Part shown: positions 11,096-21,879 of the stretch, piece after piece
How the letters are laid out: each line of letters begins with the position of its first letter
Numbering within the stretch: the stretch's first letter is position 1
Notes under the pieces: model-generated
Seen by the model: only the letters and a program-made list of their open reading frames with translations
Database searches by the model: none
What the model was told of the DNA's origin: nothing
Position numbers and translations under genes: made by a program
Source of the DNA: Megaustenia siamemsis
Lineage: Eukaryota > Mollusca > Gastropoda > Stylommatophora > Ariophantidae
Direction of reading: 5' to 3'
DNA: 64,000 nucleotides
NCBI GenBank assembly: GCA_032433765.1
Contig: JAVIAB010000073.1
Location: 59,698,052 to 59,762,051, forward strand

Positions 11096-12498
11096 AAGCA
11101 CCTATGGATTCGTCCGGTGTGCAATGATTATGATCATAACAAACAAACAAATAAACTTCCAACTCCAATTTACATAAATAATTCGAAAAAAAACATCAAA
11201 AACTATCAAAACACAGAAAAGCTGTTTTAGTGATGGCACTTTCGAGAAAGGTCTGCATGCATGACCGCCATCTTCACAGAAACCCAAGATGAAACATGAC
11301 TGAATCCTTCCGAACTCCCATTCCAACTGTAACACGGTCCGAACAGTCGTCCCGTGGTTTCAGACTGTATGCGCAGTCGCAAGAAATGTCAATTGTATTT
11401 TCTCAGCCACGCCCACAATCGTTTGCCAAATATACGTTTTGCTATCAAACAATTATATTAACGACCACATGAACTTTTTTTTGTATGGAGACTGCTGGTA
11501 GTTAGAAATGACACGTTTTACTCAATAGATGGAAATTAAGATTTGTGTATTTTCTCTCCCTTCTAGCTTTCATTTACCAGTCACTCTTTCCATTTTCACT
11601 GCAAAAGATCGTAACATTTCTTCAAGCTTTCCCAGACAACCTGTAAGGATTTCTCACCCCTACCTCTCTCCCCCCTCCCCTCCCGCCATGTACTCCAAGA
11701 ACCACAGTAAGAAACGTTGCTCTCAATAACAAAGTGGCATTTTAGTCAACGTTTTGCAGCATTCAGATCGAAGATATTCAGATTCTAGAACATTCTATTC
11801 ATGATTAAAGCTTTGAGATCGCTCATGAAAGTGGTTGACATTTTTGACACTTCATTAATTCATTCATTTTTGTAACAAAAAAGATAAAAAAAAAACAAAC
11901 TAGAAAATCTATGCGTTTAAGGTTTTTTTTTTTTTAAGTGGGGGGGGGGGGGGAGGGGTTGCAATGTGCAGTAATTAGTTTGTAGACACAGAAACTTTTC
12001 ACTTTGTAGACACAGAAACTTTTCACTTTGAAGACACAGCTTCTTCTACTCAATGTAAATATATAACAGAAGTACATGTATTTGATCATCTCAACAAGAC
12101 GCAAGTTAGTCAATCAACTAAAGTATCACTGACAAACAACTGTGATCTAGCCAGAAAAGAGATCGATCAGCGTTTTGTAACACTGCGTCACGTGCTAGTT
12201 AAGTATTCTTGATTGTGTAGACCTGATATGGTGGTGTTTTTAAACCTCTGACATGAATTTGATAAAGACTTTTATATAGAAACACCGACCGTATTGCCGT
12301 TGTGCAACACACAAAACATATTGATAACACTTGCAGATAACATAATTAACGTGAATAATTTCCATGCTTCAGTTAGCTCTGAGTTGATCTAAAGTTTCAT
12401 TCAGAGTTACGTTGCAGGGTCGGAAACAATTTTGAGGCACTTAGATTCGAAGTTTGGAGCAGAAATATTTGAGTTGATGGTATGAAGTCAGGGAGTAG
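11096..12498. other. Long stretch without recognised genes
   Basis: Unique sequence broken by homopolymers: oligo-A at 11880-11900, poly-T then poly-G at 11922-11955. A 23-bp sequence (ttgtagacacagaaactttt...) is repeated two to three times at 11980-12040. No open frame with recognisable content. Confidence 0.5.
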
Positions 12499-12760
12499 TA
12501 GGGGGACTCGATAGTATAAAGGTCGGCTTCTGGACAAGTAGGATTTTGGTTCGATTCCTGCCACAGATCGTCAGAATTTGTATCTTCGAATCCGTGGTTT
12601 CTTCCGAATCCGTAGTTTCTTCATGGTTTTCCGTCTCTGGTACATGAGATATATACAGTAAAAAAGCCGGTGGTTCCGTATTCACTCTGCCCACGTTAAC
12701 GAACCCATGAGAATTAAAAATCTATAAGAGTCCAAATTAACTGCTGTCTGGACATAACTG
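12499..12760 (+). mobile_element. SINE-C copy
   Basis: The head has gactcgatagtataaagg and B box ggttcgattcc 45 nt apart. The body carries cacgttaacgaacccatg and agaattaaaaat, matching the other SINE-C copies. A short internal duplication (cgaatccgtggtttcttc / cgaatccgtagtttcttc) lies at 12587-12624. Confidence 0.7.
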
Positions 12761-13049
12761 CACAGCTGTTCAAAATGTATCCATGACGAAGACGAATGTT
12801 TAGCGCTGAAAGACGCCAATATTGCATCTTGTCGTAAATTAGCGACACAATGCATCCTGTTTAATGGTTGAACGAAGAAGAAGAAGACTGAACATAGCAG
12901 TAGATCCACCAACAGTTCTCTAATTTGTATTCAGAAAACGATATAAACGACGAATCATGGGTTGGAGACTGCGTCAAAGTTTTCTATACACACTCAGCGT
13001 CATTAATCGTTGACTACTAAAGCTTTGGAATAAAGTGAATATGAGATCA

Positions 13050-13215
13050 AACGCGCTTCAGTCGACCCAGCAGAAAAATGAGTGAGTACTGGCTCAACTA
13101 GTTTGGGGAACGTAAATAATAAGGGCGAGGACTGACTCCCTCATCTAGAATGCTGTATCGATATACAGTGAAGCCTAATGCTTCAGTCCTCTACGACATT
13201 AAACGTGTGTCATGG
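13050..13215 (+). mobile_element. SINE central-domain fragment
   Basis: cagtcgacccagcagaaaaa, then tgagtactgg, then tttggggaacgtaa aligns with the domain at 7984 and in SINE-B. No head was recognised. An old 5'-truncated or decayed copy is the simplest reading. Confidence 0.5.
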
Positions 13216-13265
13216 GGCATTTTTTCTTATTTTTCTCCTTTTTCCTCTTTTACTTCTTTCTTTCA

Positions 13266-14205
13266 AAACACCTGAAGCGTAGATCTTTTACAAACACCTT
13301 GTGAAGAGTAGATCTTTTACAAACACCTTGTGAAGCGTAGATCTTTTACAAACACCTTGTGAAGCGTAGATCTTTTACAAACACCTTGTGAAGCGTAGAT
13401 CTTTTACAAACAACTTGTGAAGAGTAGATCTTTTTACAAACACCTTGTGAAGCGTAGATCTTTTACAAACACCTTGTGAAGCGTAGATCTTTTACAAATA
13501 CCCTGTGAAGCGTAGATCTTTTACAAACACCTTGTGAAGCGTAGATCTTTTACAAACCACCTTGTGAAGCGTAGATCTTTTACAAATACCTTGTGAAGCG
13601 TAGATCTTTTACAAATACCTTGTGAAGCGTAGATCTTTTACAAACACCTTGTGAAGCGTAGATCTTTTACAAACACCTTCTGCAGCGTAGATCTTTTACA
13701 AACACCTTGTGAAGCGTAGATCTTTTACAAACACCTTCTGAAGCGTAGATCTTTTACAAACACCTTGTGAAACGTAGATCTTTTACAAATACCTTTGTGA
13801 AGCGTAGATCTTTTACAAACACCTTGTGAAGCGTAGATCTTTTACAAACACCTTGTGAAGCGTAGATCTTTTACAAATACCTTGTGAAGCGTAGATCTTT
13901 TACAAACACCTTGTGAAGCGTAGATCTTTTACAAACACCTTCTGCAGCGTAGATCTTTTACAAACACCTTGTGAAGCGTAGATCTTTTACAAACACCTTC
14001 TGAAGCGTAGATCTTTTACAAACACCTTGTGAAACGTAGATCTTTTACAAATACCTTTGTGAAGCGTAGATCTTTTACAAACACCTTGTGAAGCGTAGAT
14101 CTTTTACAAACACCTTGTGAAGCGTAGATCTTTTACAAACCACCTTGTGAAGCGTAGATCTTTTACAAACACCTTGTGAAGCATAGATCTTTTAAAAAAC
14201 ACTTT
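13266..14205. repeat. Minisatellite, 29-bp unit, about 32 copies
   Basis: The unit is aaacaccttgtgaagcgtag plus atcttttac. Marked variants (ccttctgcagcg, ccttctgaagcg, gtgaaacg, cctttgtg) occur in the same order in two places 261 bp apart, which is nine units, so the array carries a higher-order repeat. Confidence 0.95.
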
Positions 14206-14229
14206 CCAAGCCGACCTTTTCGAGACTTT

Positions 14230-15140
14230 TCGTATTCCTTAGTCTATGTTTTCTTCGTCCTCTTTATTTCAGTTTCCACGATTTCTCCAAGAATATATTG
14301 ACATTCCCCTTTGTCTGCTTCCCTACGGATTCCCCAAAAGGGCCTGCCACTTTTCTTTTGCAGTGCATCCAACGTCATCTTCTTTGTCGCACCTTTGTTT
14401 AATGGTGTTTGACTGGTTCTTTCTCATACTTAAACGTTAGCAGTTTTGTCCTGCCATTTCCACTTTACTCTATGCAAACTACCATTAAAGAAAGTTTGTT
14501 TCATAGTGACCAGATCTCCATGTTTCACAGACATGTAATAGAGCTAATTTAACATTGGAGTTAAGCATATTACATTTTTTCGTATTTAACCTAGTTTTTA
14601 AAAATGTAAAATGTTGCCTGGAGCAATGAAAGCTCATCTTTCCTTCTATATACTTATGCTGGTATCCTTCTCTGTTCCTGCTTGGTCTAAATCCCTGCCT
14701 TAATAGAGGTATTTCTCCCAGTGTTAGCAAGTGATAGACAACTGCGTTAATGCTTATCATTTCGGCTTATCTCTATTTTCAGCCCTAGCTGTTATCACAG
14801 CTCGTCAAGTATGCTCGTTTTAACTTGCATTTGTTTGCGATCGCGTGACGGGAGAGCTATGACATCACTTAAGCTTAGATAGTCTGGCTGCTTGATCAGT
14901 GACCACTGTATTATATTTCTTCTGTTCCGTATTAATCCCATAATTCTATATTATGTATGGCAAATATAAGGAGAAATGGAGATAGAAGGCATCCCTGCCT
15001 CATTCTTGTTCTTATTTCAGACGTCTCTGTAAGTTCCCTTTCATGTACATTACATTTAATTCCTTCATACATTGCCTTTATCAGGTTAATACATTTTATA
15101 GGGATTTCATAATGACTTGTGTGTGACTTCCACAACTTTC
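14230..15140 (-). mobile_element. LINE-C remnant (RT to C-terminus), heavily decayed
   Basis: Read on the minus strand from 15135: HYEIPIKCINLIKAMYEG, then RT motif RMRQGCLLSPFLLIF (normally VRQGC-LSP), then after a poorly readable gap at 14780-14930, HFTFLKTRLNTKKCNMLNSN, VKLALLHVCETWRS, and a degraded tail to about 14230. The VCETW block matches YGCETW of the LINE-C copy at 9551. The RT active-site box (YADD or FADD) is not readable. Many stops show a dead copy, much older than the one at 9551. Confidence 0.72.
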
Positions 15141-15399
15141 ATCTCTTTTTTATATTATAATATTAAGCAGACTGTATATCCTGTCTTTGGTAGAGGCATT
15201 AGCATGTTTATATTGTCCACTTAATGACTTTGTGCTGTTGAACAAATAAGATTGTGAAATATAAACAATTGATACATGTCTTGACACAAATATTCCATAT
15301 ATAAATAATACCTTAGAATACAAGTGTCACAGAGGAATTCTCGTAACATCACTTTACTTGAAAAAGAACCAGTATGACAATTTCACAAGAACCTACAAT
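15141..15399. other. Non-repetitive stretch
   Basis: Nothing recognised; AT-rich, possibly 5' parts of the adjacent LINEs. Confidence 0.4.
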
Positions 15400-15576
15400 A
15401 CGAGAAAGCTGTTTGATAAAGAACATACAAGGAAAATATATTTTGGTCATGTAAAACAACAAAATGACATAGAGTGAGAGAGAGAGAGAGAGATTTTGGT
15501 CATGTAAAATAACAAAATGGCATAGAGTGAGAGAGAGAGAGAGAGATTTTGGTCATGTAAAATAACAAAATGGCAT

Positions 15577-15615
<39 letters not shown>

Positions 15616-15641
15616 GGTCATGTAAAATAACAAAATGGCAT

Positions 15642-15684
<43 letters not shown>

Positions 15685-15912
15685 GGTCATGTAAAATAAC
15701 AAAATGGCATAGAGTGAGAGAGAGAGAGATTTTGGTCATGTAAAATAACAAAATGGCATAGAGTGAGAGAGAGAGAGATTTTGGTCATGTAAAATAATAA
15801 AATGGCATAGAGTGAGAGAGAGAGAGAGATTTTGGTCATGTAAAATAACAAAATGGCATAGAGTGAGAGAGAGAGAGAGAGATTTTGGTCATGTAAAATA
15901 ACAAAATGGCAT

Positions 15913-15961
<49 letters not shown>

Positions 15962-16078
15962 GGTCATGTAAAATAACAAAATGGCATAGAGTGAGAGAGA
16001 GAGAGAGAGATTTTGGTCATGTAAAATAACAAAATGGCATAGATAAGCTAATTGTGGAGGGCATAGTTACAGGTAAAC

Positions 16079-16116
<38 letters not shown>

Positions 16117-16199
16117 CCCAGGAGAAGTTGGATGCAAGATATCACTCTCAAGCTGGGATTGACTGCTGCAGAAGCTGGACATCTCCCACAAGACAGAAT

Positions 16200-16200
<1 letters not shown>
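15400..16200 (+). mobile_element. LINE-E 3' coding end, expanded internally
   Basis: The frame KLFDKEHTRKIYFGHVKQQN at 15400-15465 continues, after the array, as YFGHVK-QNGIDKLIVEGIVT (16010-16070), GKR, a run of ERERERER from (GA)n, then GKPRRSWMQDITLKLGLTA and AEAGHLPQDR. This is the post-RT tail of a LINE (FGHV and GKPRRSW are the same positions as FGHVMRR and GRPR in LINE-A). The GA run sits where related LINEs have GKRxRGKPRR. The (TA)n at 16202-16247 interrupts or ends this copy. Confidence 0.8.
15437..16040. repeat. Array of LINE-E coding fragments plus GA runs, ~11 copies
   Basis: The unit is ttttggtcatgtaaaataac aaaatggcatagagt followed by (GA)n of 5 to 20 repeats. The complex part is the LINE-E codons for YFGHVK-QNGI, so the array was made by tandem amplification of retroelement coding sequence with an attached GA microsatellite. 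Unit length varies only through the GA run. Confidence 0.93.

Positions 16201-16201
<1 letters not shown>

Positions 16202-16265
<64 letters not shown>
16202..16265. repeat. (TA)n and (GA)n microsatellites
   Basis: About 22 TA units followed by about 10 GA units, between two LINE-E 3' pieces. Confidence 0.95.
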
Positions 16266-16268
<3 letters not shown>

Positions 16269-16297
16269 TATATTTTGGTCATGTAAAACAACAAAAT

Positions 16298-16339
<42 letters not shown>

Positions 16340-16578
16340 ATTTTGGTCATGTAAAACAATAAAATGGCATAGATAAGCAAATTGTGGAGGGCATAGTTAC
16401 AGGTAAAAGAGAGAAAGAGAGAGAGAGGAAAACCCAGGAGAAGTTGGATGCAAGATATCACTCTCAAGCTGGGATTGACTGCTGCAGAAGCTGGGCATCT
16501 CCCACAAGACAGATAAAACTTGTGTGTAGCAGTCATGAGTGAAAAGTTCAAACATGGACAAGCTAGATATTGATGAGG
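16266..16578 (+). mobile_element. LINE-E 3' end, second copy
   Basis: It repeats the preceding element: ttttggtcatgtaaaaca, GA runs, then GIVTGK, ERE, a frame change, GKPRRSWMQDITLKLGL and AEAGHLPQDR, and then continues to VMSEKFKHGQARY with a stop near 16570 in a TGATGAGG end. It is therefore the more complete 3' terminus. A tandem duplication of the whole 3' end, or two insertions at one site, would both explain the arrangement. Confidence 0.78.
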
Positions 16579-17770
16579 TTAGTCCTTTCATATTTACTTT
16601 GTTTGAGGCTGCCTCTTTAGCTAATTCTTGTACCTATTTTCTCTTGTCTCTTATTTTTTGCATCTTCTCCCTTATTTGTTCACTTCTGTGTATGTCCTGT
16701 ACCTTCGTCCTAGCACTTCTCGTTTCTACTTTCTTTTATTTTCTCAGTGGCCTCTGTCGTTATCCATAGCTTATTCTACCTGTCCATCATCTCAGTGTTT
16801 GTTCACCTGTCTCTTTCAATATCTCCTACACCTGTTTCCAATGCTCATCCATCCAATGTATCATGTAATTGTAGGAGGACTCGACATTAAACATTGTCTA
16901 CAGTTTTGTGCTGCAAATCTTCTAAGCTTCAAATTATCATTTATAGCGGAGACTGATGTTTCGATGCAACATCTGGCGCTCTATATACTTTGACATCATA
17001 TAAGGGTGATCTAAATTTATTATTAATTAATACGTGATCAATCTTGTTTTCTCTTCTATGGTCTGGTGATACCCATGTAGCTTTATATATTCTTTTATGT
17101 TGGAAGATTGTTCCTCCTATAGCCATTTGGTTTATCATCATGTACCGGGCCTGCTGGCGTAGGTGATCATGTCTCTCCACAATTTTCGATCTCGACAGTT
17201 ATTTATCATTTGTGTTGTTGACCTTCTGCCAAGCCATTCTTTTAAGCTGTCTAGTAATTTTTTCCTTTGATTTCCTCTATCTCTTCGTCCCTCAATTTTC
17301 CCAGTTGTTACAATATATTCTAGTTGTTCTCTTCTCATTACATGACCACAAAAAATTATGATTTTTTGCCATTTGGTTAAAGACACAGAAGTTCACGAAC
17401 ACATCTGCTCTCATTTATTTCTCAGAGTCCATGGTGTCTCATGCTATTTTCAAAGCCTCGGTTGTCTGTTCCAGTTTTTGTATTTAGGTCTTTAGCTCGC
17501 CTTCCATCCATCTGATACCGCTAGTGCTTGTAGAAGTCTTCCCAAATAATGTCTTCCTTATTACTAGTTGCTACGTAACATTTGATAATACAAAATGTGT
17601 ATTTTTATTTTATTCACTTTTTCACTGTTGCTGATATTAATCTGGATCCTAGTGCTTACCATTTTATTCGCGCTATGCACTTTCCTTGATTATATATTAT
17701 AGCTAGCCCTGCACTTTGTTGTACTAGATGTTCTTGATGTCTATTATTTTTCATTTCTGCTGCTACCCAA
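16560..17770 (-). mobile_element. RTE-like LINE: endonuclease and linker, interrupted
   Basis: Read on the minus strand from about 17720: ISATVKK, LNTKTGTDNRGFENSMRHHG, then an insertion at 17133-17367, then FNQMAIGGTIFQHK, TWVSPDHRRENKIDHVLI, NNKFRSPLYDVKVYRAPDV, ASKHQSPL, and on to DKRKYVQELAKEAASNK and MKGLTSS. These are the C-terminal half of an apurinic-type (exo_endo_phos) LINE endonuclease and the linker before the RT. The final catalytic SDH is SKH here and an LNTK stands for DFN/DLN, so it is dead. The style of this EN is that of RTE-like elements related to the bovine CFDP2/Bcnt retro-domain (family knowledge). Confidence 0.82.
17133..17367 (-). mobile_element. LINE-A 3' end inserted in the endonuclease, with TSD
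   Basis: It carries GHVMRREQLEYIVTTGKIEG, RRDRGNQRKKLLDSLKEWLG, DRKLWRDMITYASRPGT and a TGATGAT tail. The 11-bp sequence gccatttggtt flanks it exactly at 17122-17132 and 17368-17378. Removing the insert and one TSD copy joins the surrounding endonuclease frame as VNFCVFN-QMAIGGTIFQ. This is a clean nested retrotransposition of a severely 5'-truncated LINE-A. Confidence 0.93.
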
Positions 17771-18000
17771 GCAGCTTATCTTTGCTCATATACACACACA
17801 CATTCAGTCGCTCATTCGAGAGGTTTTTATGGTCAACAAAATACAAGAGTGACTTCTTGTCATTGCGGCTGTCTCTTGCTTGTGTTATATGTCTCTTAGA
17901 TAAACATCCCTTATCTATCTTTTAGGGCAGAATAACTTTTTCTCCCGTTATTTAATTTATCAATTTTTCTGAAGTGTTTGCGGTTTATCTTTACAGTATG
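17771..18000. other. AT-rich stretch, possibly upstream LINE sequence
   Basis: Could contain the N-terminal half of the endonuclease on the minus strand, but I cannot read it. Confidence 0.35.
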
Positions 18001-18175
18001 GGACAGCCAGCCCCATGACAAACACTTATTAGTCTCCTCTTGTGACATGCCCAGTAGTGTAGGCCGCCCCTACTCTTTACTCCCCTGTACGACCCCAACT
18101 GCGCACGGGCAGGGGCGCCCTTTTACTGTACCCAGTTAAGCTGTCCTATCCCTCATTATTCTCCTATCAATAGCC
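18001..18175 (-). mobile_element. Fragment sharing a motif with the element at 47505
   Basis: On the minus strand it holds gggcatgtcacaagagg and agactaa followed by unrelated text, upstream of which is ggggagtaaagagtagg. The element at 47505-47790 has aggcatgtcgttagagg and cgactaa downstream of gggaagtaaagaatag. The shared order suggests a common repeat family. It is more GC-rich than its surroundings. The exact family is not recognised. Confidence 0.45.
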
Positions 18176-18785
18176 CTTTGTTACGGCACCATACACACAC
18201 AATCTTGAAAGACAGCTCCATCCAATCCATATTTTCTAACCTCGTGCCGAACAGGTCAAACTGGAGCCACGTGACCCTTCCTGTTTTCATCGTTCTAGCC
18301 GGTGTCCAAAGAGAATCACAGTCAGTTTGTGACGTAACACCACTCCTCTTTCTCTCGGCCAGTCTCTGTCTTGGATCCTAGCCTTATTCATGTCAGATCT
18401 ATTTTTGGTAGCACAGTCCTGTTATAGAACTTATTACCGCCCTTGTTCGTGGAAAAGCTAAGGGGAAACAACAACAACAACAAAAAGTGTTTCCTTTGTC
18501 GTCACGACTTTAATGTCATGTTTGGAGCTTTGTCAGAAAAGGAATTGACGATCCGACTGTTACATTATACTGTTTCCAAAAATATCCGCAGTCAATCAGT
18601 CACAGTTAAGCTGCTAGCTAGTGTCCTGTTTATAGAGGACCGGCAGTGTACACATTGTCCCTTTAGAAGTGACAACACACATTGACAAGAGGTTGTAAGT
18701 AGCCAGTGATTAGTTATGTCATAGCTATCGCGTATCGTAGCAATCATAAATCATTACGGTTTTTTTTTCTTTAATTTCTTCTTCT
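18176..18785. other. Stretch without recognised genes
   Basis: Unique sequence; a short (AAC)n at about 18469. Frames of 67 and 80 codons have no recognisable content. Confidence 0.5.
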
Positions 18786-18905
18786 ACTTCTTCATCCTCT
18801 TCTACTTCTACTACTACTACTACTACTATTACTACTACTACTACTACTACTACTACTATTACTACTACTACTACTACTACCACTACTACTACAACTACGA
18901 CTACG

Positions 18906-18939
<34 letters not shown>

Positions 18940-19015
18940 TTACTACTACTTCTACCACCACTACTACTACTAAGACTACTACTACTATTTCTTCTTCTAG
19001 TTCTTCTTTTCTACT
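18786..19015. repeat. (TAC/TAG)n trinucleotide microsatellite
   Basis: About 200 bp of tac/act repeats with interruptions (att, acg, cca). The minus strand reads as poly-Val, an obvious by-product. Confidence 0.95.
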
Positions 19016-19454
19016 TCTTCATTTAGTTCTTTCTCTAATTCTTCTACTGCTTCTTTATTCGTACAAATATTACTTCTCTTCTTACTTTGTTCTAAAATAA
19101 GCTGTCTTGTGATTGCAAGCAAGCTGAGATATCTGCTCGCATTATATACCTTTTTATCGTAATAATTTTTAGCACCAGACATCTTTCGCAGCCACTCTAT
19201 ATGATCGTTAACTCGTATGGAAGTTCATTGTCAGGTTTACCTCAGAAAGGTTTTGGAAGTCTTTATCAGTTCTGGTTCTCTGACCCTGACGCAATAAAAC
19301 AATCACGAGGTTCTGACAATCTTCGACTTTGTGTAGTCTTCGACGTACTGACCACGACCAACACTCATTTGTGGTTAAATACGTTTTATTCCACGCTCCT
19401 ATTGCAGGCTATGTCCGTCGTCATTGGTAATTATTTTGTTTCGCTTCCTAATAG
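19016..19454. other. Stretch without recognised genes
   Basis: A TTC-rich lead-in, then unique sequence. An 85-codon plus frame (19201-19458) has no recognised similarity. Confidence 0.45.
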
Positions 19455-20070
19455 TTAAGTTTAAAAAAAGTGTAACGCATTAAATACTTGGGCACAATAA
19501 CAACATCAGATAGCAGATGCACAAAAAGCAATAAAAAGCAGAATAGCTCAGGCCAAAATAGCATTTCAGATAATGAAAAATATCTTATGCAACAAATCTA
19601 TGTCAATAGAAGTGAGAAAGAGAGTTCATCGGTGCTATATAGAACCAATTCTGACCTATGGAAGCGAATCATGGACAGTAGACAAACAAATGAAAAGACG
19701 ATTAGAGGCCACAGAGATGGGATTTCTCAGAAGAATGTTGAAAGTTCCCTGAACAGCTAACAAGATCAATGAAGAAATTCTCAAAAGAAGCCAACACAAA
19801 AAGGGAGCTCTTAAAAAACATCAGAAAGAAGCAATCAACACTTTTCGGGCACATTTTTCGGGCACAGAAGAGGAAAGTTGGAATACTTGGTTACAACTGG
19901 CAAAATAAAAGGAAAGAGAGATCGCGGACGACAAAGAGAGAAAATACTGGATAGCTTGGTGTCATGGCATGGAAAACAGTCAACAACAGAACTGATACGA
20001 TGCACTGTAGATAGAAGATTGTGGAGGGACATGATCGCCTACGCCAACCGGCAGGGTACATGATGATGAT
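19455..20070 (+). mobile_element. LINE-A-like 3' half (diverged subfamily), several frameshifts
   Basis: Across frames it reads YLGTITTSDSRCTK, AQAKIAFQIMKNILCNKS, IEVRKRVHRCYIEPILTYGS, ESWTVDKQMKRRLEA, FLRRMLKVP, INEEILK-EANTKRELLKNI, RKKQSTLFGH, EYLVTTGKIKGKRDRGRQRE, KILDSLVSWHG and RRLWRDMIAYANRQGT, stopping in TGATGATGATG. This is the thumb-like and C-terminal region after the RT. It differs consistently from the LINE-A copies at 30.6 and 46.4 kb, so it is a sister subfamily. At least four frame changes show it is dead. Confidence 0.85.
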
Positions 20071-20144
20071 GAATGCTGAACAAAAGCGAATGTCGCTGTC
20101 TCAGAGTGACTTTAGATATAGATCAAGAAAAGAAATTGATGGCG

Positions 20145-20385
20145 AGTGTCTGCAGTGTCCCAACTATCCCCAGAGTCACGGGTTGAAGAAGGCAAGAACG
20201 TAAAGCTGAAGTATCCTAACTATCCACAGAGTCACGGGTTGAAGAAGGCAAGAACGTAAGGCTGAAGAATCCTAACTATCCACAGAGTCACGGGTTGAAG
20301 AAGGCAAGAACGTAAGGCTGAAGTATCCCAACTATCCCCAGAGTCACGGGTTGAAGAAGGCAAGAACGTAAGGCTGAAGTTCTAC
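20145..20385. repeat. Minisatellite, 56-bp unit, 4 copies
   Basis: The marker acgggttgaagaaggcaaga lies at 20178, 20234, 20290 and 20346, exactly 56 bp apart. Units differ at a few positions (ccc/cac, taa/caa). Confidence 0.95.
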
Positions 20386-20960
20386 AACAATCTCACATTA
20401 TTAAGATCGCCTACGCTAACTTGGACTAGAACAAGTAATAAATATCACGTCTGTGTTTCTGTAAACCTTCCACAGTACTCGTGACTGTATTTTCCTTGGT
20501 TTCCACTCCAGTTTTTATTTCTAACAAATTTGTGATAAATTTCTCTTCTACTCCCATCATTTACGTATTCATTCATATTTGACTCTGTTCAGTGTTTCAT
20601 TTTCCCAGTTTAGCTATTTTGAGAAAGCCATGATTTATTTTTGGCAACCAGATAGGAGTTTTTTTGTTTTTTGTTTTTCTCCTGATGTCGGTCGATAACA
20701 TCAGGATCTGTTTATTTTGTTGAGGAAGATTTAATCCAACAGGACACTTATCTCCGTTCTGGTCTCGCGTTGACGTCAGAACTCTCCCGTAGACTTCGGC
20801 TCATTCATGCCTATCGATCGCCATTTTTATATTCGTTCTTCTCTCCTTCCTGGTTTATTTCACGGCGGCCAATAGTTTTTGCACAAACGTTTCTGTGTTA
20901 CCGTTTATACAAACTGCCTGTGCGTAGACACATTTTGATTTTAACAAAGTAATGAGTATT
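20386..20960. other. Stretch without recognised genes
   Basis: Unique AT-rich sequence; no feature recognised. Confidence 0.5.
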
Positions 20961-21668
20961 TTATAATATGGTTATAGAAGCAATGATATGGTTATAGAAA
21001 CATTGATATGGTTATAGAAGCAATGATATGGTTATAGAAACGATGATATGGTTATAGAAACAATGATATGGTTATAGAAGCAATGATATGGTTATAGAAA
21101 CATTGATATGGTTATAGAAGCAATGATATGGTTATAGAAACGATGATATGGTTATAGAAACAATAATATGGTTATAGAAGCAATGATATGGTTATATAAA
21201 CAATGATTTGGTTATAGAAGCAATGATATGGTTATAGAAACATTGATATGGTTATAGAAACAATGACATGGTTACAGAAGCAATGATATGGTTATAGAAA
21301 CAATGATATGGTTATAGAAACAATGATATGGTTATAGAAACAATGATATGATTATAGAAGCAATGATATGGTTATAGAAGCAATGATATGGTTATATAAA
21401 CAATGATATGGTTATAGAAACAATGATATGGTTATAGAAGCAATGATATGGTTATAAAAGCAGTGATATGGCTATAGAAGCAATGATATGGTTATAGAAG
21501 CAATGATATGGTTATAGAAGCAGTGATATGGTTATAGAAACACTGATATGGTTATAGAAGCAATGATATGGTTATAAAAGCAGTGATATGGTTCTAGAAA
21601 CACTGATATGGTTTTGGAAGCAATGATATGGTTATAAAAGCAGTGATATGGTTCTAGAAACAATTATA
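20961..21668. repeat. Minisatellite, 20-bp unit, about 35 copies
   Basis: The unit is atggttatagaaacaatgat with alternating agaagc/agaaac, and single variants such as cattgat, cagtgat and ttctag. The agaaac/agaagc alternation suggests partial 40-bp or 60-bp higher-order units on the left side. Confidence 0.94.
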
Positions 21669-21879
21669 TGACTAGCGATATGAAGTAACAACAGCTACAT
21701 TCATCCCTGCTAGGGTTACTTCGTTCAGTATATCTTTCTTATCAGATATAGAATCGTTTTTTTCTATTTAATGTCTTCTTATCGTGAAAGATATGCACTC
21801 TCCAACACATTTAATACAACTTATCTAGACACTGTATCACGAACAGCAAGCAGCTATCAGAATAGCTGACAAAACATTG

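Noticed and set aside
18725..18961. Poly-Val frame
   Set aside because: Translation of a trinucleotide microsatellite.
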